Assembly: GCF_003331055.1 (NCBI RefSeq) | Contig: NZ_PUQD01000007.1 | Location: forward strand, 1-64,000 | DNA from: Pseudomonas sp. AFG_SD02_1510_Pfu_092 | Lineage (GTDB): Bacteria; Pseudomonadota; Gammaproteobacteria; Pseudomonadales; Pseudomonadaceae | DNA: 64,000 nt | Direction: 5' to 3' | Shown: positions 1-9,057 of the stretch, piece after piece | How the letters are laid out: every line of letters starts with the position of its first letter | Numbering within the stretch: position 1 is the first letter of the stretch | Notes under the pieces: generated by a model | What the model saw: the letters and a program-made list of their open reading frames with translations, nothing else | Database searches by the model: none | Told to the model about the DNA's origin: nothing | Program-made: the position numbers and the translations under genes

Positions 1-3000
1 GGCGTGGGCCTGGCGCGGGGTTACCACCAACGCCCGGCGCTGACCGCCGAACGCTTCGTGCCGGACCCGTTCAGCGCGAGCGGCGGGCGCCTGTACCGCA
101 CCGGCGACCTGGCGCGCTACCGCGCCGACGGGGTAATCGACTATGCCGGGCGCATCGACCACCAGGTGAAGATTCGCGGCCTGCGCATCGAACTGGGCGA
201 GATCGAAGCGCGTTTGCTGGAGCTGCCGAGTGTGCAGGAAGCGGTGGTGCTGGCCCAGGATGGGCCGAACGGCAAGCAACTGGTGGGTTATGTGGTACCT
301 GCCGACAGTGCGCAAACACAAGGCGCACTGCGCGAAGCACTGAAGGCCAGCCTGCCGGACTACATGGTGCCGACGCACCTGTTGCTGCTCGACGCACTGC
401 CGCTGACGCCGAACGGCAAGCTGGACCGCAAGGCCCTGCCGCAGGCGGATGCCAGCCAGTTGCAGGGCGAGTACGTCGCCCCGCAAAGCGATCTGGAACA
501 GCAGATCGCGGCGATCTGGGCCGATGTGCTGAAGCTTGCACAAGTCGGCCTGACCGACAACTTCTTCGAATTGGGCGGCGACTCGATCATCTCGCTGCAG
601 GTGGTCAGCCGCGCTCGTCAGGCAGGCATCAAGTTCACGCCCAAGCAATTGCTGCAGCATCAGACCGTGCAGGGGCTGGCCTCGGTCGCGCGGCGCAACG
701 CAACACCGGTGCTGGAGCAGGGGCTGATCAGCGGCCCTGTGCCGCTGATTCCGGTGCAGCGATGGTTCTTCGAACAGCGGCTGGCAGTACCTGAGCACTG
801 GAACCAGTCGGTGCTGCTCGAGCCTGGCGAGGCACTGGATGGCGACCTGTTGCGCAGGGCGCTGGACGACCTGTATGCCCATCACGATCTGCTGCGGCTC
901 AATGCCCGGCAGCAGGATGGCCACTGGCAAGCTGCGCTGGCCGCGCCAGCCGCTACCGAGTTGCTGTGGCTGCGCGAATGCGCTGATGCCGAGGCGCTGG
1001 CACGCCTGGCGGAACAGGCCCAGCGCAGCTTGCATCTGGCCCAGGGGCCACTGTTGCGTGGCGTGCTGGCAACGCTGGCGGACGGCAGCCAACGGCTGCT
1101 GCTGGTCATCCATCACCTGGTGGTGGATGGCGTGTCATGGCGGATTCTGCTGGAAGACTTGCAACAGGCCTACCAGGCACATGCCCTCGGGCAACCCGTG
1201 CAGTTGCCGGCCAAGACCAGCGCATTCAAGGCCTGGGCCGAACAGCTGCAGGCCTATGCCGCCAGCCCGACGCTGCAGCATGAGCTGCGCTATTGGCGTG
1301 AGCAACTGCAAGGCGCCAGCGATGGGTTGCCTTGCGATCACCCGCTGGGCGAAAACCTGCAGAAGCACGCCACATCGGTCAGAACCCGGCTGGACGCCAC
1401 CTGGACACGCAAGCTGCTGCAACAGGCCCCCGCCGCTTACCGCACCCAGATCAACGACCTGTTGCTGACCGCACTGGCCCGTGTGGTCAGCCGCTGGACC
1501 GCGCAGGCGCAGGTGCTGGTGCGCCTTGAGGGCCATGGCCGTGAAGAGCTGTTCGAGGGCCTCGACCTGAGCCGCACGGTGGGCTGGTTCACCAGCATGT
1601 ACCCGGTCCGGCTCAGCCCGCAGCCCGAGCTGGCCAGCTCGATCAAGACGATCAAGGAGCAGCTGCGCGCGGTCCCCGCCAAGGGCCTCGGCTACGGCGT
1701 GCTGCGTTACCTGGGCAGCAGCGAAGCGCAGCAGAGCCTGGCGGCGCTGGCCCAGGGTTCGATCATCTTCAACTACCTGGGGCAGTTCGACGGCAGCTTC
1801 GACCAACAGACTGGCCTGTTCAAGCCGGCCACCGAGAGCGCCGGCCCGAACCAGGCCGAGGACGCGCCACTGAGCGGCCTGCTGGCGCTGAACGGCCAGG
1901 TGTATGGCGGCGAGCTGACACTGGGCTGGACCTTCAGCCGGGAGCTGTTCGACAGCGCGACCATCCAGCGGCTGGCCGATGCCTATGGTGAAGAGCTCAA
2001 GGCGCTGATCGAGCATTGCTGCCAGGCGGGCAACCGCGGCGTCACGCCATCGGACTTCCCCTTGGCGCGCCTGAGCCAGGCGCAACTGGATGACCTGCCG
2101 GTGCCTGTCGCGCAGCTTGCCGACATCTACCCGCTGTCGCCGATGCAGCAGGGCATGCTGTTCTACACCCTGCAGGAGTCCGCAGCGGCGCTGTACATCA
2201 ACCAGACCTCGGTGGATGTGCACGGCCTGGACATCGAGCGCTTCGTCGCGGCCTGGAACCAGGTGATCGCCAGCCACGACATCCTGCGCACGGTGTTCCT
2301 GTCATCGGCGCAGTGGCCCGAGCCGTTGCAGCTGGTGCTGCGTCAGGCCAGCCTGCCGCTGCGCCTGCTCGACTGGCGCGGCCGAGAGGTGAGCAACGAG
2401 GCCTTGCAGGCGCTGGCAGGCGAAGATGCCGCCGAAGGTTTCGACCTGACCTGTGCGCCATTGATGCGGCTGACCCTGGTGCAGTGCGATGAGCTACGCC
2501 TGCACCTGATCTGGTCGCGCCACCACATCCTCATGGATGGCTGGAGCAATTCGCGCTTGCTCGGCGAAGTGCTGCAGGTGTATCACGGCCGGCCTGTCGG
2601 CCACGCGGCGGGGCGCTTTGCCGATTACCTCCGTTGGCTTGGTGAACAACCGCCGGGCCGGCTGGAGCAGTTCTGGCGCGAGCAGCTACAGGCCCTGGAC
2701 GGCCCGACGCTGTTGGCCGACAGTATCGCGCCGCAAGCGGACGGCGAGCGGGGCGGGCACCAGGCGCTGTACCTGCGCTGGGATGCGCAGCGCACGCAAC
2801 AGCTGCGCGACCAGGCCCGGCGCCTGCGGGTCACCCCCAACACCCTGGTGCAGGCCACCTGGCTGTTGCTGCTGCAACGCTATACCGGCCAGGCCACGGT
2901 ATGCTTCGGCGCCACCGTAGCCGGGCGCCCTGCCAGCCTGGCGGGCGCAGACCAGATGCTGGGCCTGTTCATCAACACCCTGCCGGTGGTACAGACGCCG

Positions 3001-6000
3001 CAACCCCAGCACATCGTCAGTGACTGGCTGCAGCAGCTGCAGCAGTACAACCTGGAGCTGCGCGACCACGAGCACGCGGCGCTGGCCGATGTGCAGCGCT
3101 GGGCCGGGCGGCCCGGGCAAGCGCTGTTCGACAGCATCGTGGTGTTCGAGAACTACCCGGTCGATGAGCGCTTGCGCGAGGGTGGCGATGCCAGCCTGCG
3201 CTTTGGCGAGGTGCGCAACCGCGACGTCACCAACTATGCCATGGACCTGGCGGTGCAACTGGGCGAAACCTTCTCGGTGGAGTTCCTGTACCTGCGCAAC
3301 CGCTTTACCGAAACGGCCGTCGAATGCCTGCGTGGCAGTTTCGAGAGTTTGCTGTCGGCCATGCTCGACAACCCTCAGGCGACGCTTGGCAGCCTGGGCA
3401 TGCTGACGCCGGCACAGCTGCAGCACGCCGGCTTGCGCAACCAGCTTGGCGCAGCGGGCCGCGCGCAGCCGCTGCTCGCCGAGCGTATCGCCGGGCATGC
3501 CCAGGCGCGTGGCGAGGCGCTGGCGGTGATCTGTGGCAGCCAGCAGTTGAGCTACGCGCAGCTGGATGCGCGCGCCAACCGCCTTGCCCGGCACTTGATC
3601 GCCCAGGGCGTACGTCCGGAAACCTGCGTAGGCATTGCCCTGGAACGCTCGGTAGAGATGATCGTGGCGTTTCTGGCGGTGATGAAGACTGGCGCTGGCT
3701 ATGTGCCGCTGGACATCGATTACCCGGCTGAGCGCCTGCAATGGATCATCGAGGACTCGGCCATGCACCTGCTGATCACCAGCAGCGGCCTGCGCCAGCG
3801 CTTTGCCGAGGTCGCGCGCTGTGTCGAACTCGAGCAGCAGGTGCTGGAGGATCTGCCGGCAAGCGCGCCTGAACAGTGCGCGAGCGCCGATAACCTGGCC
3901 TACCTGATCTACACCTCCGGCTCCACCGGCAAGCCCAAGGGCGTGGCGGTGAGCCATGGCCAGATTGCCATGCACTGCCAGGCGATCGCCCGGTTGTACG
4001 AGATGGACGCGCAGACCCGCGAGCTGCTGTTCATGTCGTTCGCCTTCGACGGCGCCCAGGAGCGCTGGCTGTCGACCTTGTCTTCAGGTGGTTGCCTGGT
4101 GGTCCGTGACAATCGGCTGTGGACGGCCGAGGAAACCTGGCAGGCGCTGCATGCCCAGCGTATCGACATCGCCTGCTTCCCGCCGGCCTACCTGCAACAG
4201 CTGGCCGAGTTCGCCGAGCGCCAGCCGCAACCCGCGCCGGCGGTGCGGGTGTACTGCTTTGGCGGCGATGCGGTGCCGGATGCCCTGTTCGAACAGGTCA
4301 AGCGCACGCTGCGCCCGCGCTGGCTGACCAATGGCTACGGGCCGACCGAAACCGTGGTCACGCCGCTGCTGTGGAAAGTGCCGGTGCAACAACGCTGTGG
4401 CGCGGTGTATGCGCCCATCGGTGAGCGGGTTGGCGAGCGCACGCTGCACGTGCTGGACCAGCACCTCAACCCGCTGCCCGATGGCGTTGCCGGGGAGCTT
4501 TACATTGGTGGCGCCGGCGTGGCGCGCGGCTATCACCAGCGCGCGGCACTGACGGCCGAGCGCTTCGTCGCCGACCCGTTTGCCAGCGGTGGCCGCCTGT
4601 ACCGCACGGGTGACCGGGTTCGTCGTCGCGCCGATGGCGTCATCGACTTCCTCGGGCGGCTGGACAACCAGCTGAAAATTCGCGGCTTCCGCATCGAGCC
4701 GGGCGAAATCGAGGCGCGCTTGCGCAACCTGGCAGGCGTGCGCGATGCGGTGGTGGTGGCGCGGGACATCAGCCAGGGCAAGCAACTGATCGGCTACGTG
4801 GTGGCGGCCAGCGCTGAGGTCAGCGCCGAGGCATTGCGTGCAGCCCTGCGCGCCGACCTGCCGGAGCACATGGTCCCGGCCCGGTTGGTAATGCTGGCGG
4901 CGCTGCCGCTGACGCCCAATGGCAAGATCGACCGCAATGCCTTGCCAGCGCCGGAATTTGCCGCAGGCCGGGCGAAGGTCGCGCCGCGCAATGCCATTGA
5001 GCAGGCACTGGCCGCGATCTGGCAGGACGTGCTCGAGGTGGAGCAGGTCGGGGTCGATGACAATTTCTTCGAGCTGGGCGGTGACTCGCTGCGTGTGCTC
5101 AGGATGTTGTCCAGGGTGCGTGCCTGCGAGGCGTTGCCCATTGAGCTGAAACTGCGCGATGTCATGGCCCGGCCGACCATCGCCGAGTTGTCGGGATATG
5201 CACCCGAGCAGACCAGCCTCGACCCGCTGTTGCTGCTCAACAGCCGAGTGCGCGCCAGCACGCCGTTGTTCTGCCTGCATGCCGGGTTCGGCACGGTGTT
5301 CGATTACGAGCCGTTGGCGCGCCGGCTGGAGGGCCGCTGCACGGTGTATGGCCTGCAATGCCGGATGCTGCTGGACCCTGCCTGGGTGGATGAGTCGCTG
5401 GAAGCGATGGCGATCGACTACGCCCAGTACATTCGCCAGAAGCAGCCTGAAGGCCCTTATCAGCTGGCGGGTTGGTCGTTGGGCGGCAGCCTGGCGGTGC
5501 TGGTGGCGCGAGAGTTGGAAAACCAGGGGCAGCGGGTTGCCGCGCTGGCCTTGGTCGACAGCTTCGTGCCTGCGGCGGGGCAGGCGGTGCAGGAGAGGGA
5601 TTGGAGCGCTGATCTGCGAGGCTTCCTGGCCGTGGTGCTGGGGGTTGCGGCTGATGCGCTGGTGGTGCCGGCGATCCCGGCTGGCAGTACTCGGGAGGCG
5701 GTGGAAGGCGTGATCGAAACGCTGCGTGCCGGCCAGGCAGCGGAGTCGGCCTATGTCGATATCGGCGATGCCGACCTGGCGCAGACCTTTGTCGTGGCGA
5801 TGAAGCTCAAAGAACTGTCGCGTCAGTTGAGCCAGTTGCCGGCAACCCAGGCAGCGGCGAGTTGCTGGTGGGCGGGCGAGGGCGCGCATGGGGGGAGCAT
5901 TGCCGGTAGCGGTGAGGATATTGGTATCGATGCTGGGCACTACGACATCCTTGAGCATGCGGATGTGCTTGAGGGGATGATTGCCAGGTTGATGCTGGCA

Positions 6001-6018
6001 GAGCCGGTAAGCCAGTAG
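1..6018 (+). CDS. Non-ribosomal peptide synthetase, terminal modules with thioesterase (5' end outside window)
   Basis: Partial gene, open from the first base, about 2005 codons visible. Domain order read from motifs: the end of an adenylation domain (residues 1-145, ending NGKLDRKAL), a carrier domain (FFELGGDSI near 187), an epimerization domain (HHLVVDGVSW near 370, RTVGWFTSMYPV near 524), a condensation domain (HHILMDG near 840), a full adenylation domain (YTSGSTGKPKG near 1303, NGYGPTE, NGKIDRNAL near 1640), a carrier (FFELGGDSL near 1688) and a thioesterase (GWSLGG near 1823). The thioesterase marks the last module, so this enzyme releases the finished peptide. The epimerase implies a D-configured penultimate residue. 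Mapping the last adenylation pocket onto GrsA by hand gives roughly D-G-E-C-Y-F-G-V-T, whose acidic residue would suit a basic substrate such as (hydroxy)ornithine. That, and the neighbouring FpvA-type receptor, suggest a pyoverdine synthetase; both points are inference. Confidence 0.9.
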   Translation, partial: GVGLARGYHQRPALTAERFVPDPFSASGGRLYRTGDLARYRADGVIDYAGRIDHQVKIRGLRIELGEIEARLLELPSVQEAVVLAQDGPNGKQLVGYVVPADSAQTQGALREALKASLPDYMVPTHLLLLDALPLTPNGKLDRKALPQADASQLQGEYVAPQSDLEQQIAAIWADVLKLAQVGLTDNFFELGGDSIISLQVVSRARQAGIKFTPKQLLQHQTVQGLASVARRNATPVLEQGLISGPVPLIPVQRWFFEQRLAVPEHWNQSVLLEPGEALDGDLLRRALDDLYAHHDLLRLNARQQDGHWQAALAAPAATELLWLRECADAEALARLAEQAQRSLHLAQGPLLRGVLATLADGSQRLLLVIHHLVVDGVSWRILLEDLQQAYQAHALGQPVQLPAKTSAFKAWAEQLQAYAASPTLQHELRYWREQLQGASDGLPCDHPLGENLQKHATSVRTRLDATWTRKLLQQAPAAYRTQINDLLLTALARVVSRWTAQAQVLVRLEGHGREELFEGLDLSRTVGWFTSMYPVRLSPQPELASSIKTIKEQLRAVPAKGLGYGVLRYLGSSEAQQSLAALAQGSIIFNYLGQFDGSFDQQTGLFKPATESAGPNQAEDAPLSGLLALNGQVYGGELTLGWTFSRELFDSATIQRLADAYGEELKALIEHCCQAGNRGVTPSDFPLARLSQAQLDDLPVPVAQLADIYPLSPMQQGMLFYTLQESAAALYINQTSVDVHGLDIERFVAAWNQVIASHDILRTVFLSSAQWPEPLQLVLRQASLPLRLLDWRGREVSNEALQALAGEDAAEGFDLTCAPLMRLTLVQCDELRLHLIWSRHHILMDGWSNSRLLGEVLQVYHGRPVGHAAGRFADYLRWLGEQPPGRLEQFWREQLQALDGPTLLADSIAPQADGERGGHQALYLRWDAQRTQQLRDQARRLRVTPNTLVQATWLLLLQRYTGQATVCFGATVAGRPASLAGADQMLGLFINTLPVVQTPQPQHIVSDWLQQLQQYNLELRDHEHAALADVQRWAGRPGQALFDSIVVFENYPVDERLREGGDASLRFGEVRNRDVTNYAMDLAVQLGETFSVEFLYLRNRFTETAVECLRGSFESLLSAMLDNPQATLGSLGMLTPAQLQHAGLRNQLGAAGRAQPLLAERIAGHAQARGEALAVICGSQQLSYAQLDARANRLARHLIAQGVRPETCVGIALERSVEMIVAFLAVMKTGAGYVPLDIDYPAERLQWIIEDSAMHLLITSSGLRQRFAEVARCVELEQQVLEDLPASAPEQCASADNLAYLIYTSGSTGKPKGVAVSHGQIAMHCQAIARLYEMDAQTRELLFMSFAFDGAQERWLSTLSSGGCLVVRDNRLWTAEETWQALHAQRIDIACFPPAYLQQLAEFAERQPQPAPAVRVYCFGGDAVPDALFEQVKRTLRPRWLTNGYGPTETVVTPLLWKVPVQQRCGAVYAPIGERVGERTLHVLDQHLNPLPDGVAGELYIGGAGVARGYHQRAALTAERFVADPFASGGRLYRTGDRVRRRADGVIDFLGRLDNQLKIRGFRIEPGEIEARLRNLAGVRDAVVVARDISQGKQLIGYVVAASAEVSAEALRAALRADLPEHMVPARLVMLAALPLTPNGKIDRNALPAPEFAAGRAKVAPRNAIEQALAAIWQDVLEVEQVGVDDNFFELGGDSLRVLRMLSRVRACEALPIELKLRDVMARPTIAELSGYAPEQTSLDPLLLLNSRVRASTPLFCLHAGFGTVFDYEPLARRLEGRCTVYGLQCRMLLDPAWVDESLEAMAIDYAQYIRQKQPEGPYQLAGWSLGGSLAVLVARELENQGQRVAALALVDSFVPAAGQAVQERDWSADLRGFLAVVLGVAADALVVPAIPAGSTREAVEGVIETLRAGQAAESAYVDIGDADLAQTFVVAMKLKELSRQLSQLPATQAAASCWWAGEGAHGGSIAGSGEDIGIDAGHYDILEHADVLEGMIARLMLAEPVSQ

Positions 6019-6040
6019 CTCCGCGGTCTCTGTGGGAGCT

Positions 6041-6415
6041 GCCATGCACCGCGTCGCCTGCTTCGCGGGCTTGCCCGCTCCCACAATGGGTTGGGCGTAC
6101 GCCTCAGGCTTGCGCTGAACCCTGTGGGAGCGGCTTTAGCCGCGAACACCGGCGCAGCCGGTGCCATGCACCGCGCCGCCTGCTTCGCGGGTGAACCCGC
6201 TCCCACAGAGGACGGTGCAGCACCGGGCTACGCGGTACCTGTGGGAGCGGCCGTGGCCGCGAACACCGGCGCAGCCGGTGCCATGCACCGCGTTGCCTGC
6301 TTCGCGGGCTTGCCCGCTCCCACAATGGGTTGGGCGTACGCCTCAGGCTTGCGCTGAACCCTGTGGGAGCGGCTTTCGCCGCGAACACCGGCGTAGCCGG
6401 TGCCATGCACCGCCA
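6041..6415. repeat. Cluster of REP-like palindromes with a 239-bp near-duplication
   Basis: This spacer between the convergent NRPS and receptor genes consists of REP-type modules. The stretch from about 6041 reappears from about 6280 (offset 239). A sub-repeat beginning GCGAACACCGGCG and ending CATGCACCGC occurs three times, starting at 6142, 6259 and 6381. Inverted words GTGGGAGCGG and CCGCTCCCAC alternate through the region. It has no credible gene; the reading frames that cross it are repeat translations. Confidence 0.85.
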
Positions 6416-6420
6416 GGCAC

Positions 6421-6462
6421 AAAAAAAGCGGCGCTTCCCGAATAAGGAGGCGCCGCTTTTTT
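6421..6462. terminator. Bidirectional intrinsic terminator
   Basis: The stem AGCGGCGC (6427-6434) pairs with GCGCCGCT (6450-6457). It is preceded by seven A and followed by six T, so it can act for the NRPS on the plus strand and, on the minus strand, face the end of the receptor gene. Confidence 0.85.
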
Positions 6463-6471
6463 GTGGGGTGG

Positions 6472-8931
6472 TCAGAAGTCGTAGCGCAGGTTCAGCGTTG
6501 CGTTTCTCGGCGCGCCGTAGTGGCCGTAGTTGCCGGCCAGGCCTGCGTAGTACTTCTTGTCGAACAGGTTGTCCACGTTCAGCGTGGCGGCCAGGTGCTC
6601 GCTGATCTTGTAGCGGGCCATCAGGCTGGCCACGGCGTAGTCTTCCTGGGTGATCCGCGTGTTGTAGCGGGTGGCCAGGGATTGCTGGGAATTCCAGTTG
6701 ACCCCGCCGCCGACGGTCAGGCGGTCCCATTCGCCAGGCAGGCGGTAGGTGGTCCACAGGCGGAAGGTGTCCAGCGGCAATTGCGACGTCAGGCGAGTGC
6801 CATTGGCATCCTCCGTGCGCGAATGGCTGTAACCGGTATGAACTTCCAGCCCGCGAGCCACTTCGCCGGACAGTTCCAGATCGATGCCCTTGGTTTCGGC
6901 GCCGCTGACCGCGCGGTAGGCGGTGGAGTTAGGCACCCCCGGCACGCCGAAGCCGGTGTCTTCTTCTGCAAGGTTGTCACGCTTGATCAGGTAGATCGCG
7001 GCGTTGGCGTTCAGGCGGCCGTCATAGAACTCACCCTTCCAGCCCATTTCATAGTTCTGCCCGATCACCGGGTCCAGCACCTTGCCGGTACGGTCGCGGC
7101 TGGTCTGGGGCTTGAAGATATCGGTATAGCTGGCGTACACCGACTGCTCATCGGTCAGGTCATAGATCAGGCCCGCATAGGGTGTGACTTCGCCGCGCTC
7201 CTGCAAGTGGGAAGGGTTGCCGATACCCGTGGTCAACACCACCTGGTTCGAGTCCGAACGATAACTGGTAGTACGAGCACCGAGGATCATGTGCAGGTCG
7301 TCGGTGAAGTTCAGGCGGGTAGCGATGAAGTAGCCGGTCTGGCGAATGTTCAGGTCATAGTCCAGCAACGGTGAATAGCTGCCAGGTTGCGGTAGGCGGT
7401 TGCCCCACGTGTAGAAGTTGAATGTGGCTTCCCCAGCCGTTCCGGTGAAGTGGTTGTTCTCGTAATCCATGTAGTCGAAGCCGGTGACCAGCTCGTGTGT
7501 CTGGCCAAACAGTTCGAAAGGCCCCTGCAGCGTGATGTTCATGCCCCGTTGAACCTGATGGGCATCGACTTGCAACAGGTCGGCCTTGGCGTTGCCGGTG
7601 GCCTGGTCGAGGGTGGAAACCCCCGCCCCGGTGCGGTAGAACGCCGACAGCGAGTCGCGATCGACATCCATGTAGTTGCCGGCCATTTTCAGCTGCCAGC
7701 CATTGCCAAGCTCCTGGTCCAGGCCAAAGGAGTAGTTCTTGGTGGTGTAGTCCTCATACATCCAGCGCGGGCCGGAGCTGGTCGAGCGGGAGAAGTGGGT
7801 GGGTTGGCCATTGCTGAAGAACAGCGGCACGCCCGGTGCGCCGTTGGCGTCGTAGGTCTGGTAGTCCATGCCGAAACGTACGGTGGTGGTGTCGGTCAGG
7901 TCGGCCTCGAGCACGCCGTAGACCAGGTCGCGGTCCTGGCTGTACCAGTCCATGTAGCTCTGGTTGCTCTGCTTGGCAGCCACCAGGCGGCCACGCAGCT
8001 TGCCGCTTTCGATCAGCGGCCCGGACACATCGGCCTCGGTGCGGTAGTAGTCCCACGAGCCCACGCCGGCCTGCACATAGGACTGGAATTCACGCGTCGG
8101 GCGCTTGCGCACCATGTTCACCACGCCGTTGGGCTCGCCGGCACCGGTCATCAGGCCGGTGGCGCCGCGGACGATTTCGATGCGGTCGAACATGGCCATG
8201 TCCATCAGCGTGTTGGGCATGTTGCGCGTCAGGTAGTCCTGCGTGGTGTTCACCCCGTCGAGCTGGTAGGTGCTGATTTCCGAGCCGCGCGAATAGATGT
8301 GGAAGCGCTCGCCACCGTCCTGGGACATGGTGATGCCCGGGTTTTGCTTGAGCACATCGGTGATCGTCGCCAGGTGCTGGTCGTCCATCTGTTGCCGGGT
8401 GATGACGCTGATGCTTTGCGGCGTTTCGCGGATCGACAGGTTCATCCGGGTGGCCGTGCTGGTCACGCCGGTGGTGTAGGAACCAGTGCCTTCGGTAGTG
8501 GCCCCCAGGCCCATGCTATTGACGTTGGTCGCCGAAAGTTCGACCTGGCCGTCCTTTGCGGCAGAGCTCGCCGTGACGGTCACGCTATTGCCGTCGATCT
8601 GGTAACGCAGGCCGCTGCCACCCAGCAGGATGCTCAGCGACGTCGCCAGGTCATGGCGCCCTTGGAGGGCGGTGGAGCGCAGCCCGCTGATGTCCTCGGG
8701 GCTATACAGCAACTGGCTGTCGGTCTGCCGGGCCAGGGCCTGCAGCGCCGAGTTCATCGGCTGCGCGGGAATGTCCAGGGTCCATTCCTGCGCGTGCACC
8801 TGGGTAACCATCGCGGTGGCCAACGCCAGGCCAAGGCCGATGCGGGACAACGCGCGTTGGGGACGCAGGGAATGACGGATCAGTAACGCTTTGGCAAGCG
8901 GGTTGAGCGGGCCGGGCAGGGACTTGGACAT
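6472..8931 (-). CDS. fpvA: TonB-dependent siderophore receptor with signalling (STN) domain, FpvA type
   Basis: 819 residues, close to FpvA. A signal peptide with a long basic n-region ends near VHAQEW (residue 48). Residues about 49-120 form a secretin/TonB N-terminal domain (LDIPAQPMNSALQALARQ), which in transducing receptors contacts an inner-membrane anti-sigma factor. A plug follows (about 160-280, containing VRGATGLMTGAGEPNGVVN), then a 22-strand barrel ending in the usual terminal Phe (NLRYDF). Role: uptake of a ferric siderophore across the outer membrane, with signalling to its own expression. It is convergent with an NRPS, which supports ferripyoverdine as ligand, but the ligand is inferred. 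No sigma or anti-sigma gene of this type is in the window. The start has only a weak ribosome binding site. A Fur-like sequence lies about 70 bp upstream. Confidence 0.85.
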   Translation of the reverse strand: MSKSLPGPLNPLAKALLIRHSLRPQRALSRIGLGLALATAMVTQVHAQEWTLDIPAQPMNSALQALARQTDSQLLYSPEDISGLRSTALQGRHDLATSLSILLGGSGLRYQIDGNSVTVTASSAAKDGQVELSATNVNSMGLGATTEGTGSYTTGVTSTATRMNLSIRETPQSISVITRQQMDDQHLATITDVLKQNPGITMSQDGGERFHIYSRGSEISTYQLDGVNTTQDYLTRNMPNTLMDMAMFDRIEIVRGATGLMTGAGEPNGVVNMVRKRPTREFQSYVQAGVGSWDYYRTEADVSGPLIESGKLRGRLVAAKQSNQSYMDWYSQDRDLVYGVLEADLTDTTTVRFGMDYQTYDANGAPGVPLFFSNGQPTHFSRSTSSGPRWMYEDYTTKNYSFGLDQELGNGWQLKMAGNYMDVDRDSLSAFYRTGAGVSTLDQATGNAKADLLQVDAHQVQRGMNITLQGPFELFGQTHELVTGFDYMDYENNHFTGTAGEATFNFYTWGNRLPQPGSYSPLLDYDLNIRQTGYFIATRLNFTDDLHMILGARTTSYRSDSNQVVLTTGIGNPSHLQERGEVTPYAGLIYDLTDEQSVYASYTDIFKPQTSRDRTGKVLDPVIGQNYEMGWKGEFYDGRLNANAAIYLIKRDNLAEEDTGFGVPGVPNSTAYRAVSGAETKGIDLELSGEVARGLEVHTGYSHSRTEDANGTRLTSQLPLDTFRLWTTYRLPGEWDRLTVGGGVNWNSQQSLATRYNTRITQEDYAVASLMARYKISEHLAATLNVDNLFDKKYYAGLAGNYGHYGAPRNATLNLRYDF

Positions 8932-8999
8932 CTATTGCGGTCTCGTTGGCAGAGGGTTTTTTTCTATGTCAGCTATAAGACGCAGCACCTGGGAAAAAC

Positions 9000-9018
9000 C
9001 GGAACGATTCTTATTGGC
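9000..9018 (-). promoter_or_regulatory. Candidate Fur box upstream of the siderophore receptor
   Basis: Read on the minus strand, the site contains AATAAGAATCGTT. By hand it matches 11 of 19 positions of the classical Fur consensus. It lies about 70-90 bp before the receptor start, where iron repression would be expected. Moderate match only. Confidence 0.4.
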
Positions 9019-9057
9019 GATTTTTTCCGCGGCTGCTGCGTTAACCGCGTCACAACT

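Noticed and set aside
4084-6084. Long minus-strand open frame opposite the NRPS, with others at 1135-2277 and 2686-3975
   Set aside because: Mirror of GC-rich coding DNA; low-complexity Arg/Gln/His-rich translations without domains, while the plus strand has full NRPS motifs.
6041-6415. CRISPR-like repeat array
   Set aside because: Units are palindromic REP modules of unequal spacing without unique spacers of constant length, and no cas gene is nearby.
7450-8886. 478-codon plus-strand frame opposite the TonB receptor
   Set aside because: Val/Gly/His-rich shadow of a gene with clear receptor domains; no ribosome binding site.
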